A stretch of 25,285 nt of DNA from Bacteroidota bacterium (GTDB taxonomy: Bacteria; Bacteroidota; Bacteroidia; Chitinophagales; Chitinophagaceae), in contig JAEWBT010000107.1 in assembly GCA_023391015.1 (NCBI GenBank), positions 1 to 25,285 of the forward strand, in the 5' to 3' direction. Position 1 is the first letter of the stretch. Each line of letters begins with the position of its first letter. This document shows positions 6,855-14,655 of this stretch, in pieces. Made by a program: the position numbers and the translations under genes. Below the pieces are notes generated by a model. That model had not been told where the DNA came from. It saw only the letters and a program-made list of their open reading frames with translations, and searched no databases.

Positions 6855-7730
6855 TTGAGAAAAATAGCCTTGTTTTTGTTGTTTTTAACGTCTCTCGCCA
6901 GCGTTCGGGTACAGGCTGCCCCCGACACGCTTTTCGCGCATCTGCAAAGCGGGCGTTGGGTGTTGTTTCATATCCTGCAACAAAACGAAAAGCTGGAGGA
7001 TGCAGGACGTCTGTACAATGTTCTACCCCGAACGATAGCTGCGGAAAACGGGGTGGCTTTCGGCGCGGCCATCGTTCCCGGTTTGAAATTGCGCATTCCG
7101 CTCAGCCCGCGAAACCTCACCGATTCGTTTTCGCCCGGAGCCCAGCCCGTGGTGTTTCGTTGTGCAGGGGTAGAGAATTTTACGGTTTTGGCCGGTAGTA
7201 TCGATCGTTCTATTTCTTATTTGCAACGGTTAAACCCGGGATTAAAACCCTATTGCAGCGGTGCCGGTGCCCGCGTGTTGCTGGGCTATTTAAAACAACC
7301 TGCTTCCCGGAAAGACGAAATTATTCCGGCAACAGACGTACCTCAGCCCGATACGGCAGGAACCGTTCTGATGGACAATCCAATGGAAAATACGCCGCCC
7401 AAACCGCCGGTCCCGGCTGCCGAGGCTGAGTTTGAAGATCTTGTATCCCGTGGGGCGCCCCTGAACCAGACAACCGGCCCGATCACTTTTTTCCCGGGCG
7501 GAACCGGCGACACCTACTATGCTTTTCACAACACGGCACCGCATGGCGCTATTGTTCGTTTCCGGAATCCCGCCAACGGGCGCGTTGTGTATGCCAAGGT
7601 GATCGGGAAAGTGCCGGTTACCAAGCAGTATTATAAAACCGTGGCTGCCGTCAGTGAAAACGCCCGCAAGGCTCTGGGATCTCTCGGCGATGCGCGGATG
7701 TGGTGCGAAATCGCTTATTCCGGCTATTAA
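6855..7730 (+). CDS. Secreted LysM and RlpA-like double-psi barrel protein
   Basis: The 291-residue protein appears to start at a TTG, because the signal peptide (RKIALFLLFLTSLASVRVQA) begins immediately after it and no ATG or GTG is placed better. Residues about 36-83 form a LysM-like repeat (LFHILQQNEKLEDAGRLYNV...IAAENGV...PGLKLRIP). A second, degenerate one spans about 98-146. After a Pro-rich linker (about 170-195), residues about 215-291 match the RlpA-like double-psi barrel of Bacteroidota (YYAFHNTAPHGAIVRFRNPANGRVVYAKVIGKVP). Such proteins bind peptidoglycan. Lytic activity cannot be read from the sequence. It precedes ftsX on the same strand, but ftsX has its own promoter-like box in the 76-bp gap. 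Confidence 0.75.
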   Translation: MRKIALFLLFLTSLASVRVQAAPDTLFAHLQSGRWVLFHILQQNEKLEDAGRLYNVLPRTIAAENGVAFGAAIVPGLKLRIPLSPRNLTDSFSPGAQPVVFRCAGVENFTVLAGSIDRSISYLQRLNPGLKPYCSGAGARVLLGYLKQPASRKDEIIPATDVPQPDTAGTVLMDNPMENTPPKPPVPAAEAEFEDLVSRGAPLNQTTGPITFFPGGTGDTYYAFHNTAPHGAIVRFRNPANGRVVYAKVIGKVPVTKQYYKTVAAVSENARKALGSLGDARMWCEIAYSGY

Positions 7731-7740
7731 AAGGCTTCTT

Positions 7741-7750
7741 TTTCCGGAAA
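7741..7750. repeat. TTTCCGGAAA palindrome
   Basis: One exact copy lies 10 bp past the stop of the LysM/DPBB gene and 43 bp before the ftsX -7 box. Confidence 0.9.
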
Positions 7751-7792
7751 CGCTGCGCCCGGATTTTAAGTGTTATCCAATCTCAGCAGCCC

Positions 7793-7800
7793 TATTTTTG
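7793..7800 (+). promoter_or_regulatory. -7 box (TATTTTTG) of ftsX
   Basis: This is an exact TAnnTTTG match ending 6 nt before the ATG at 7807. It places that ATG, not the upstream in-frame ATG at 7654, as the ftsX start and predicts a leaderless or nearly leaderless mRNA. No good TTG lies 19 nt upstream. Confidence 0.6.
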
Positions 7801-7806
7801 CCGCTT

Positions 7807-8661
7807 ATGGCAAAAGCGAAAAAAACGCCTTCTTATGCGTCGGCTATTATCGGCATCTCGCTGGTCCTGTTTCTGCTGGGCACACTGGGCTGGGTGGTGA
7901 TTAACGGTCATGCACTTTCCGGAAAATTCAAGGAAAACATGGACGTGAACGTGAACCTGCACGACAACACGCGACCTGAGATGGGGCAAAAGCTACAAAC
8001 CATCCTGGATGCCCAGCCATGGGTCCGGCAGACGCGTTACGTTTCCAAAGAAGCTGCGCTGGAAGAGCTAACTGCGCTGGAAGGGAAAGACATTGTTACC
8101 AACGCGGGCGTTAATCCGCTCTGGCCACAGATTATCGTGAATTTGAAAAGTGCTTACGTAGTTCCGGATTCGCTGGAGAAAATCCGGGCGTTTATCCGGC
8201 AAAGCAATATTGTAACCTCGGTGGAATACCCGGTGGTAGTGGCCAAAAACATTGACAGCAATTTCCGGCGCATCGGTTACGTTATAGCCGTGCTTTCTAT
8301 CCTGCTTTTTATTACCGTGATTGTTTTGATAGACAACACCGTGCGCCTGGCGATGTTCTCCAACCGTTTTCTTATCAAAACGATGCAGATGGTGGGTGCC
8401 ACACGCTGGTTTATCGCCCGCCCGTTCGACACCCGCGCCATCGTAAACGGCCTCATCAGCGCCGTGATTGCTATTGCCGGTTTGTGGGGTGTCAAAACCT
8501 TTGCCGAAAACCAGATTCCGGACCTGCGCGTGCTCAACAACCCGCCGGCGATGATTTTGCTGTTTACCGGCATGCTGGTGGTAGGCGTTTTGATATCCTT
8601 ACTCAGTACGCACCGCAGCGTTACCAAATACCTTAAGGTGCGCCTCGACGATTTGTATTAA
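7807..8661 (+). CDS. ftsX: Cell division protein FtsX
   Basis: This is the membrane subunit of the FtsEX ABC-type complex, which activates peptidoglycan hydrolases at the division site. The 284-residue protein has the canonical four membrane segments (about 13-33, 157-177, 213-230, 248-266). A large periplasmic domain (about 38-155) lies between the first two, and a conserved MQMVGAT cytoplasmic loop is at about 193-199. ftsE is not adjacent, as is usual in Bacteroidota. The DUF3098 gene follows after 29 bp. A TTTCCGGAAA at 7916-7925 encodes Ser-Gly-Lys. The ORF is open back to 7654, but that part overlaps the end of the upstream gene and lacks family similarity. Confidence 0.93.
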   Translation: MAKAKKTPSYASAIIGISLVLFLLGTLGWVVINGHALSGKFKENMDVNVNLHDNTRPEMGQKLQTILDAQPWVRQTRYVSKEAALEELTALEGKDIVTNAGVNPLWPQIIVNLKSAYVVPDSLEKIRAFIRQSNIVTSVEYPVVVAKNIDSNFRRIGYVIAVLSILLFITVIVLIDNTVRLAMFSNRFLIKTMQMVGATRWFIARPFDTRAIVNGLISAVIAIAGLWGVKTFAENQIPDLRVLNNPPAMILLFTGMLVVGVLISLLSTHRSVTKYLKVRLDDLY

Positions 8662-8690
8662 TCTTCTTACCTTTCCAAAAAGATTTTTTT

Positions 8691-9101
8691 ATGGCTCAGC
8701 CCAATAATCCCCGGAATACGCCGCCCAACGTGATGCACCCCACCCCGCGCGCCCTGCCGAACCCAACGCCCGTTGCAAACCGGCCTGTTTCCGGAAAATC
8801 TACGACTAAAGCCGCGACTGTTGGCGTGCCAGCGCGCGACTTTATTTTCGATAAAAGCAATTACCGGATTGTGCTCTTGGGCGTAGGCCTGATTCTGCTG
8901 GGCTTATTTCTGATGGCCGGCGGCAAGAGCCCCGATCCGCATGTATTCCGCTACGACGAGATTTTCTCGTTCCGGCGTGTAACGCTGGCACCTGTGCTGA
9001 TGATGATTGGCTTTTGCCTTCAGATTTACGCCATTATGAAAAAACCAGCGGCCACTACCGAGGCTATTGCGGTTACAATGGAAGACACGAAAGCGGCTTA
9101 A
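8691..9101 (+). CDS. DUF3098 small membrane protein
   Basis: The 136-residue protein has a disordered Pro/Asn/Thr-rich N-terminus (1-47). It then has the conserved DFIFDKSNYRI entry, two membrane segments (about 60-77 and 97-116) and a connecting HVFRYDEIFSFRRVTLAP loop. This is the DUF3098 family, which commonly follows ftsX in Bacteroidota and often precedes uppP. Here uppP is absent: the operon stops at a terminator overlapping the stop codon. The molecular role is unknown; the context suggests division or envelope assembly. A TTTCCGGAAA at 8788-8797 is read as Ser-Gly-Lys in the disordered part. Confidence 0.85.
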   Translation: MAQPNNPRNTPPNVMHPTPRALPNPTPVANRPVSGKSTTKAATVGVPARDFIFDKSNYRIVLLGVGLILLGLFLMAGGKSPDPHVFRYDEIFSFRRVTLAPVLMMIGFCLQIYAIMKKPAATTEAIAVTMEDTKAA

Positions 9102-9118
9102 AAGCCGCTTTTTCTTTT
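9091..9118 (+). terminator. Intrinsic terminator of the ftsX-DUF3098 unit
   Basis: A perfect 9-bp stem pairs AAGCGGCTT (9091-9099) with AAGCCGCTT (9102-9110). It has a 2-nt spacer and a T-rich tail (TTTTTCTTTT). The DUF3098 stop codon (9099-9101) lies inside the hairpin. Confidence 0.85.
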
Positions 9119-9146
9119 ACTTAAAAGGCTGTTAGGAGTCTGCCGT

Positions 9147-9166
9147 TTTCCGGAAATTTCCGGAAA
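9147..9166. repeat. Abutting TTTCCGGAAA dimer
   Basis: Two exact copies (9147-9156 and 9157-9166) are joined without a spacer, 10 bp centre to centre. They end 4 bp before the stop codon of the response regulator gene, between two convergent genes. Confidence 0.92.
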
Positions 9167-9170
9167 TCTC

Positions 9171-9821
9171 CTATTTTCCAAACGCCTTCTGCACCGCTTC
9201 TACCTTGTTTTTGACCCGCAACTTCCGGTAGATGTGTTCAATGTGTTTGCGCACCGTTCCGATGGCAATGTTGAGGTTGGCGGCGATGCGCTCGTAGGTA
9301 TGGCCGGCTTTAAGTTGTTCCAAAAGTTCTATTTCGCGCTCGGTCAGGCCGTGGTCTTCGGCTGCCGGGGCTTTGGAGGTAGCCGTTGCTGCCGGATTTT
9401 GCCGCATCATTTTCAGCACTTTCATAGCAATGCTGGCCGACATGGCTGCCCCGTCCCCCAGGGTATCGTGTATGGACGTCAGCAGAACGTCTGAGGGTTC
9501 TTCCTTGAGCAGATAACCCGATGCTCCTGCCATAATCGCCTGAAAGATTTTTTCGTCATCATCAAAGGTTGTGAGCATCAAAACCTTGATGTGCGGATAG
9601 CGCTGCTTCACGGCTGCGGTGGTTTCGATACCATCCATCACCGGCATTTCAATATCCATCAGGATAATATCAACGCCCGGTTTGGCCTCCAGCATATGTA
9701 ATAACGCCTGCCCGTTGGCAGCCGTGAAAGCCACTTTCAGGTGCGATGCGTGCGCCAGCTTATCAAGGCAGCTACGCAGGGCAAAACGGTTATCTTCGGC
9801 AATGGCTACGGATATGGGCAT
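9171..9821 (-). CDS. NarL/LuxR-type response regulator, orphan
   Basis: The 216-residue protein has an N-terminal receiver domain with acidic pair Glu9-Asp10, phosphoacceptor Asp56 (DIILMDIEMP), Thr84 (LMLTTFDD) and Lys106 (YLLKEE). After a linker comes a LuxR-type helix-turn-helix (LTEREIELLEQLKAGHTYERIA...IGTVRKHIEHIYRKL). It would activate or repress target genes after phosphorylation. No histidine kinase gene is adjacent, so its partner lies elsewhere. I use the ATG at 9821 over the GTG at 9851, because the receiver domain starts there and CATTTTTG ends 4 nt upstream. The same-strand rluF-like gene lies 81 bp upstream. Confidence 0.92.
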   Translation of the reverse strand: MPISVAIAEDNRFALRSCLDKLAHASHLKVAFTAANGQALLHMLEAKPGVDIILMDIEMPVMDGIETTAAVKQRYPHIKVLMLTTFDDDEKIFQAIMAGASGYLLKEEPSDVLLTSIHDTLGDGAAMSASIAMKVLKMMRQNPAATATSKAPAAEDHGLTEREIELLEQLKAGHTYERIAANLNIAIGTVRKHIEHIYRKLRVKNKVEAVQKAFGK

Positions 9822-9825
9822 ACCA

Positions 9826-9833
9826 CAAAAATG
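9826..9833 (-). promoter_or_regulatory. -7-like box (CATTTTTG) of the response regulator gene
   Basis: This is one mismatch from TAnnTTTG on the minus strand, ending 4 nt before the ATG. It suggests separate, leaderless transcription from the upstream pseudouridine synthase gene. Confidence 0.45.
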
Positions 9834-9902
9834 ACACAATCTTTTAGCCACTGCAATACGCAGTTCATCGTATTTGGCTTGTTCTCCGAAAAAGATTCCG
9901 GT

Positions 9903-10826
9903 TTAGCGTTGCCGGCCTTTCTCCCGAAAAGCTTTATAGCCGGCTTTCGGCTTGGGTTTCTTCTCGACGGGCACTTTTTCAGGCGTACTCTTAGAAGCAG
10001 CTTTGATTTCCGGTTTTTCTTTAGGACCGGATTGCGGTTTTAAAACGTTCCGGGCCGGGCGGGAAGCACTGGCGTCGGCAGCGCTGTCGGCCACGGCTGT
10101 TTCGATGGTCTCTACTTCCTCCACAGTCAAATACCGCCAGCTTCCAACCGGCAGGGTTCCCAACACTACATTCATAATCCGCACCCGGCGCAGCTCGGTT
10201 ACTTTGTGGCCCAGGGTGCTACACATCCGCCGGATTTGGCGGTTGTAGCCCTGCACCAGCGTGATTTTAAAGCTGTGTTTTCCAACAGCCGTTACCTTGC
10301 AGGGCAGGGTTTTTCCTTCGGGAATCAGGCGCACCCCGGCGGCCATTTTCCGGAAAAATTCCGGCGTGGGGTCGGGCGAAACCGAAACGAGGTATTCCTT
10401 TTCATGCCGGTTGCCGGCGCGCAGGATCTTATTGACGATGTCGCCGTTGTTGGTGAGGAAAATCAAGCCCTCCGAATCTTTATCCAACCGCCCTACCGGA
10501 AAGATGCGCTGCGGGTGGCGGATGGCAGCAATGATATTGGTTTTATCTGCCGGATCGGTGGTAGAAGTAATGCCTTTGGGCTTGTTGTAGGCGATATAAA
10601 CCGTCTTGGCGGCTTTTTTCAGGGGTTCCCCATCGATTTCCACCACGTCGTTTTCATACACACGGTTGCCGGTGGAGGCTACGTCATCGTTGATGGTCAC
10701 GCGGCCCGCTTCGATATAGGCATCGGCTTCGCGGCGGGAGCAAAAACCGGACGCCGAAATGTATTTGTTGAGCGATACCGAGCCGTCGTCGTGAATCTGA
10801 ATAGGCGCTTTTTTCTTCCGGTGCAT
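9903..10826 (-). CDS. rluF: RluF-type 23S rRNA pseudouridine synthase
   Basis: The 307-residue protein isomerises a uridine of 23S rRNA. It has an S4 RNA-binding domain (about 17-65, LNKYISASGFCSRREADAYIEAG) and an RsuA/RluB/RluF catalytic domain with Asp115 in VGRLDKDSEGLIFLTNNGD. YNKPKGITSTTDPADKTNI (80-98) is the form typical of RluF, whose E. coli homologue modifies U2604. A basic, low-complexity Lys/Pro/Ala tail (about 250-307) is an addition of unknown use. I use the ATG at 10826; the longer open frame to 10943 is composed of repeat sequence. A TTTCCGGAAA at 10347-10356 is read as Phe-Arg-Lys. Confidence 0.88.
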   Translation of the reverse strand: MHRKKKAPIQIHDDGSVSLNKYISASGFCSRREADAYIEAGRVTINDDVASTGNRVYENDVVEIDGEPLKKAAKTVYIAYNKPKGITSTTDPADKTNIIAAIRHPQRIFPVGRLDKDSEGLIFLTNNGDIVNKILRAGNRHEKEYLVSVSPDPTPEFFRKMAAGVRLIPEGKTLPCKVTAVGKHSFKITLVQGYNRQIRRMCSTLGHKVTELRRVRIMNVVLGTLPVGSWRYLTVEEVETIETAVADSAADASASRPARNVLKPQSGPKEKPEIKAASKSTPEKVPVEKKPKPKAGYKAFREKGRQR

Positions 10827-10831
10827 AGGGG

Positions 10832-10839
10832 CAAAGGTC
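10832..10839 (-). promoter_or_regulatory. -7-like box (GACCTTTG) of the rluF-like gene
   Basis: This is one mismatch from TAnnTTTG on the minus strand, ending 5 nt before the ATG at 10826. Confidence 0.4.
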
Positions 10840-10873
10840 GGACACTTCCAGCCTTCTGGAAAATTCGGCTTTA

Positions 10874-10883
10874 TTTCCGGAAA
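10874..10883. repeat. TTTCCGGAAA palindrome
   Basis: One exact copy lies 35 bp upstream of the rluF-like -7 box, in the 139-bp spacer after the PadR/PspC operon. Confidence 0.9.
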
Positions 10884-10916
10884 TCCACCCAATCTAAAAG
10901 CCTTTCTCACCCTTCT

Positions 10917-10952
10917 ATAAACGTCATAAACCTTATAAACCACATAAACGTC
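10917..10952. repeat. 9-bp degenerate tandem array (ATAAACNNN x4)
   Basis: The units are ATAAACGTC, ATAAACCTT, ATAAACCAC and ATAAACGTC. Six bases are constant and three vary, in exact 9-bp register, 13 bp from the stop of the lipoprotein gene. Confidence 0.75.
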
Positions 10953-10965
10953 TCAAACAAAATCC

Positions 10966-11406
10966 CTACTCAAACTGATACGCGTTGGTGTATTGTGCGC
11001 GAATGGTTTTGCCTTCCGAAACCACTTCGTAGTAGGGATAGAATGCCTTGTCGCCGGGCACCTGAAAGCCAATGGCCATCCGGGCTTTGGTGGGGTCTTT
11101 GTGCATAACCACCCGGAAATCCTCGCCTCTTTTGGGCAGAGTAAACTGCGTTTCGCCTTTATTAGGGCCATCCTGCGCGTTGACGGTATAAACACCCCGC
11201 TCCGGCGCTTTGGTTACCACCACGCGAAAGGTGAACTGATTCAGCCCATCGCCCCGGTGGCGAATGCTGTCTTCGGCCACCACCGTTCCGGCGGCTGGGG
11301 GGCCTTCCGGCAAAGGACTCTTGGAATTTCCGGAAATAGAGCCTGTTTTTGGCTCGCAGGAGGCCAGCACCAGCACAGCCCCGGAAAGCAACAACAAACG
11401 CATCAT
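10966..11406 (-). CDS. Hypothetical lipoprotein at the end of the PspC operon
   Basis: The 146-residue protein has a lipoprotein signal (MMRLLLLSGAVLVLASC, lipidation at Cys17). It then has a Ser/Pro/Gly-rich linker and a compact domain with FTFRVVVTKAPERGVYTVNAQDG and FRVVMHKDPTKARMAIGFQVPG. The domain looks beta-rich; I do not recognise a family. Its start lies 25 bp past the stop of the shorter PspC gene, so co-transcription with padR and both PspC genes is likely. Two consecutive ATGs (11406, 11403) could serve as start. A TTTCCGGAAA at 11327-11336 is read as Ser-Gly-Asn in the linker. Confidence 0.7.
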   Translation of the reverse strand: MMRLLLLSGAVLVLASCEPKTGSISGNSKSPLPEGPPAAGTVVAEDSIRHRGDGLNQFTFRVVVTKAPERGVYTVNAQDGPNKGETQFTLPKRGEDFRVVMHKDPTKARMAIGFQVPGDKAFYPYYEVVSEGKTIRAQYTNAYQFE

Positions 11407-11431
11407 AGCTGCAAAGAAAAGCTTTGTGGTT

Positions 11432-12244
11432 TTAGCCGGTTGCTGATTGCCGGATTTTGTCTACTTGCTCTTCGCCTGGTTTGGCAAGCGGCAAGAGCAC
11501 CCACAGCAAAATATAAATCACGATGAGCGTGCCGGAAAGCGAGCTGGTGATGAGCAGGTTGCCGAAAAGGTGCATAAAAGTGCTGTCGCCAATGCCAAAC
11601 AAAACCGGCAGCAGGAAAATCATGCGGAACAGCAGGGCGGGCTTGTCGAACGCAACCGCCAGTCCGCCGCAAACGCCGGCAATCCATTTGTCCTCCCGAC
11701 TGCGATACAAACGCGTTTTAGACTGCGGCTCGAGCGGTGCCTCAGGCGTGATGATCCAGATCAGAAAATAACCAACCGCTCCCCAAAAGGTGAAAAACAA
11801 TAGAAAAACCACCACGCGTACCAGAGCGGTGTTCAGCCCCAGATAGTGTGCAATTCCGGAACAAATGCCGGCAGTGGCTTTGTCGTTGCTGTTGCGGTAA
11901 AAGCCCCGCCGGGGCGGGGCTACGGGCCGGTCTTTCATCGGCTCGGGCATGTTGCCGGGGGCAAACGAAAACTGACCTTCCGGTCGGGTGAGGTCTTCAA
12001 TCTGTCCGATGGTGGCAATGGCGCTTTCCACATCCGCGATTTGCACCGTTGGGTTAGAAACCGTAATGCGGGCCGAAAGCAGATCGGCCATGCGGGCTTC
12101 CAGATCGGTGATCACCCCATCGCCACCGCGATTTTTATCGTAAAAAGTGCGCAGGCCGTTAAAATATTGCAGCAGGCGGTTGTAGGCCACATCCGCAATC
12201 GGCAATACCCGGCCCGCGAGGTTTACGCTGATAATCTTTTCCAT
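11432..12244 (-). CDS. PspC-domain membrane protein, short paralogue
   Basis: The 270-residue protein shares its opening (MEKIIS.N.AG...AYNRL..YF..LR) with the longer neighbour. It then has two PspC units, at about 113-168 (GFYRNSNDKATAGICSGIAHYLG) and 178-255 (RLYRSREDKWIAGVCGGLAVAFD). Each unit has a hydrophobic membrane part. PspC proteins take part in envelope-stress sensing in other bacteria; the role in Bacteroidota is not established. It ends shortly after the second unit and lacks the long C-terminal part of the paralogue. The gap to the paralogue is 33 bp. Tandem duplication followed by loss or gain of the C-terminal region is a likely origin. Confidence 0.88.
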   Translation of the reverse strand: MEKIISVNLAGRVLPIADVAYNRLLQYFNGLRTFYDKNRGGDGVITDLEARMADLLSARITVSNPTVQIADVESAIATIGQIEDLTRPEGQFSFAPGNMPEPMKDRPVAPPRRGFYRNSNDKATAGICSGIAHYLGLNTALVRVVVFLLFFTFWGAVGYFLIWIITPEAPLEPQSKTRLYRSREDKWIAGVCGGLAVAFDKPALLFRMIFLLPVLFGIGDSTFMHLFGNLLITSSLSGTLIVIYILLWVLLPLAKPGEEQVDKIRQSATG

Positions 12245-12258
12245 AAAAAAGAGCGGTT

Positions 12259-12268
12259 TTTCCGGAAA
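12259..12268. repeat. TTTCCGGAAA palindrome
   Basis: One exact copy lies in the 33-bp spacer between the two PspC genes, inside a probable operon, so it is probably transcribed. Confidence 0.9.
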
Positions 12269-12277
12269 GAATACCGG

Positions 12278-14215
12278 TTAAATAACATGCCCCGATGGTG
12301 CTTCGGCCTCATCCGACTCCCAATCTTTTTCCAAATCCTGCTCCCAGTCGTCCGGCGAAGTCGCTTCGTCTTCCAGGCCGTCGGCGCGGTGCAGCTTGCC
12401 GTCCGTGCCCATGGTATAAACCACATTCACAGCAGGCGCAGGTTTCCAGCGGCGGCGGTATGTCCAACGCTTCCGGCCCCGGCTGTATCCATAACTGGTT
12501 TCGGCGTAATAATCTTCCAGCAGCGTCTTTTCCATGGAACGGTCAAACTGGATTTTCCGGCCTACGGGAATTTCTAACTCAACCGCTACCTGCTGTCCGC
12601 GGTAATAGTCGCGCTGCGCAATGACAAAACCGGCGGGCAGGGCCAGCGTTCCCGGCAGTTGGGCCATAGCGGCTGTGGGATACACAATATTTCCGGCCCG
12701 TTGCCGTGCCTCGGCGCTGCTACGGCCATAGCTGCTGCGCAAGATCGTTACGCGGTATTGATTGTCTTTGGAAGGAACGGCCCGGAAATCTACCCAGGCA
12801 GAGCGCAGGGAATCTTCATCGAGATCCAAACCTTTAAAATCGCCGCGAAGGCCGGCCAGCGTGTTGCGGTATTGAATGGGTTCGCCCACCGCGCGCACCA
12901 GCAGGATTCCGGAATCGGCCACCGGGAGCGGGAGCGTTTGGCGCACCGTTTCTTCTCTTTTAAAACTTTTCTCCAGGCTGCTCGCCAGAAATGCGACCGC
13001 CACGAAGCCACCAATCCAAAGAATGCCGAACGCCATACGGAGATAGCGCAGATTGGACGGCAGATGCAGGGTATTTCGCAGGATGGTTACCAAAACCGAC
13101 AGCAGCGGCACCCCAAGCAGCAGGATTACAGACAGGAAAGCCAGGGTTTTTTGGCGGGGCGACTGAAACAGATACAGATTGGCTATCCTGGAAAAATCGC
13201 CGAAGAAGTAGCCGATGAGCAGGATAAACAAAAGCACCGCCACGAAAATGGCCACACACAGAAAAAGACCCCGGATGATTTTCCCAAGTGCCGAAGCACC
13301 GGTGCGCGCCGCGGGTCCGAAGGCGGTTTTGGCTTCGCCACTCAGCCGGTCGGCGGCCTGCCGGGCCTCGCGGGCAAAGCTTTGCGAGCGGTTTTTAAAA
13401 TCGCCATACACATTGTCGCGAATGGATTGGAGGTCTATTTTTTCGCCCCGCAGCTCCATTTTCTGGAAGTCGGTTTTGGCAATGGGCAACACGATCCAAA
13501 GCAGAATATAAATCAGCACCGCCGCGCCGGAAAGCGAGCCAAAGACAAAGGAAAAGCCATGCAGAAACCCGGAGCCGAAGAGCAGCGGAATGCCGAACAG
13601 CAGGCGGAATATCCACGGGTCTTTGTCGAAATAGGCGGCCAGCCCACCGCAAACGCCCCCAATCCATTTATCGTCGGAGCTGCGATACAACCGCCGTCCT
13701 TTGTAAGTATTTTCTGCCGACTCCGGAACCAGAAACCACAGGGCGAGGTACAGTATAATCCCCGTTCCCCACCCGGCCAATGCCAGCACCCCAAAGATGA
13801 TACGCACCAGCGCCGGATCGACGTTGAAATAACCAGCCAGTCCGGCGCAAACGCCGCCCAAAACCTTGTCGTTTGGGTCGCGGAAAAAGCGGCGGCGCGG
13901 CGGCGGCGGACTTTCCGGCTGGGCTTTTTCCAGACTAGGGTCAGCGCCATCGGCTTCCCGGAAATCTTCCACGCTGCCCAGCTGACTTTCTACTTCGGCT
14001 ATATGTTGTGCATTGATGACAGGTATCCCCAGGCGGATTTTAGTGGTCAGCAGTTCGGCCACGCGGCTTTCAATGTCGGCCAGGATTTCCTCGCCTTCGG
14101 TTTGGGTCTGGAAATAAGCGCGCAGGCTGTCGAAATAAGCGGTGAGCCGGTTGTAAGCGCTCTCCTCGATGGGTATAATCTGACCGGCGATATTGATGCT
14201 GATGATCTTTTCCAT
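12278..14215 (-). CDS. PspC-domain membrane protein, long paralogue
   Basis: The 645-residue protein has an N-terminal cytoplasmic helical part (1-85) and two PspC units at about 109-165 (FFRDPNDKVLGGVCAGLAGYF) and 176-247 (LYRSSDDKWIGGVCGGLAAYF). A charged linker follows (about 250-310). Three more membrane segments come next (about 313-338, 357-379, 394-412) and then a large soluble domain (about 420-645). The soluble domain resembles the adhesin-like or GIN-type beta regions found behind PspC in Bacteroidota, but I cannot confirm this. The tail is acidic. It is the second gene after padR (44-bp gap). The architecture suggests a membrane-stress or envelope-homeostasis protein under PadR control. 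Confidence 0.88.
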   Translation of the reverse strand: MEKIISINIAGQIIPIEESAYNRLTAYFDSLRAYFQTQTEGEEILADIESRVAELLTTKIRLGIPVINAQHIAEVESQLGSVEDFREADGADPSLEKAQPESPPPPRRRFFRDPNDKVLGGVCAGLAGYFNVDPALVRIIFGVLALAGWGTGIILYLALWFLVPESAENTYKGRRLYRSSDDKWIGGVCGGLAAYFDKDPWIFRLLFGIPLLFGSGFLHGFSFVFGSLSGAAVLIYILLWIVLPIAKTDFQKMELRGEKIDLQSIRDNVYGDFKNRSQSFAREARQAADRLSGEAKTAFGPAARTGASALGKIIRGLFLCVAIFVAVLLFILLIGYFFGDFSRIANLYLFQSPRQKTLAFLSVILLLGVPLLSVLVTILRNTLHLPSNLRYLRMAFGILWIGGFVAVAFLASSLEKSFKREETVRQTLPLPVADSGILLVRAVGEPIQYRNTLAGLRGDFKGLDLDEDSLRSAWVDFRAVPSKDNQYRVTILRSSYGRSSAEARQRAGNIVYPTAAMAQLPGTLALPAGFVIAQRDYYRGQQVAVELEIPVGRKIQFDRSMEKTLLEDYYAETSYGYSRGRKRWTYRRRWKPAPAVNVVYTMGTDGKLHRADGLEDEATSPDDWEQDLEKDWESDEAEAPSGHVI

Positions 14216-14259
14216 GATGTGGAAAATGGATTTTAAAAAGCGTTGAGAAGAGAAAGGCT

Positions 14260-14586
14260 TTAAGGCTGAATCAGGCGGTTCACGGCAGCAGAGAGTTCTT
14301 GCCAGGTGGCGCGCATTTCGCCGTAATAGCGCTCGCCGGTTTCGGTAAGTGAAAAGTATTTGCGCGGCGGTCCGCCACTGCTTTCCACCCAGCGGTAGGT
14401 GAGCACTCCGGCATTTTTAAGACGCGTCAGCAGCGGATAGAGGGTCCCTTCCACCAAGGTGAGGTTGGCTTCACGCATCTGCTCCACGATTTCCGCCGGG
14501 TACACTTCGTTGCGCCGGATAATGGAAAGAATGCAGAATTCATGAATGCCCTTGCGCATCTGCGCCTGAATGTTGTCGGTGGTCAT
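14260..14586 (-). CDS. PadR family transcriptional regulator
   Basis: The 108-residue protein is a compact PadR winged helix. Helices cover about 8-40 (MRKGIHEFCILSIIRRNEVYPAEIVEQM). The recognition segment is LVEGTLYPLLTRLKNAGVL (44-62), and the wing is YRWVESSGGPPRKYFSLTETG (64-84). PadR proteins are usually ligand- or stress-responsive repressors, and many repress their own operon. It is the first gene of a four-gene unit: padR, long PspC, short PspC, lipoprotein. This makes it the likely regulator of the unit. A perfect -7 box lies 69 nt upstream of the ATG with an imperfect palindrome over the -33 region. Confidence 0.93.
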   Translation of the reverse strand: MTTDNIQAQMRKGIHEFCILSIIRRNEVYPAEIVEQMREANLTLVEGTLYPLLTRLKNAGVLTYRWVESSGGPPRKYFSLTETGERYYGEMRATWQELSAAVNRLIQP

Positions 14587-14655
14587 GGCTTTGGGGGTAT
14601 CAGGTAGAAAGTATCAGGAGCGAACAACTGCCAGATTTTACAGAACCTTGCAGTG

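Noticed and set aside
7654..7806. N-terminal extension of FtsX
   Set aside because: It overlaps the end of the LysM/DPBB gene and contains a palindrome and the ftsX -7 box; FtsX homologues do not have it.
12659..14236. 525-residue plus-strand open frame opposite the long PspC gene
   Set aside because: It is antisense to a protein with clear PspC domains, has no recognisable domain, and is an expected by-product of GC-rich codon use.
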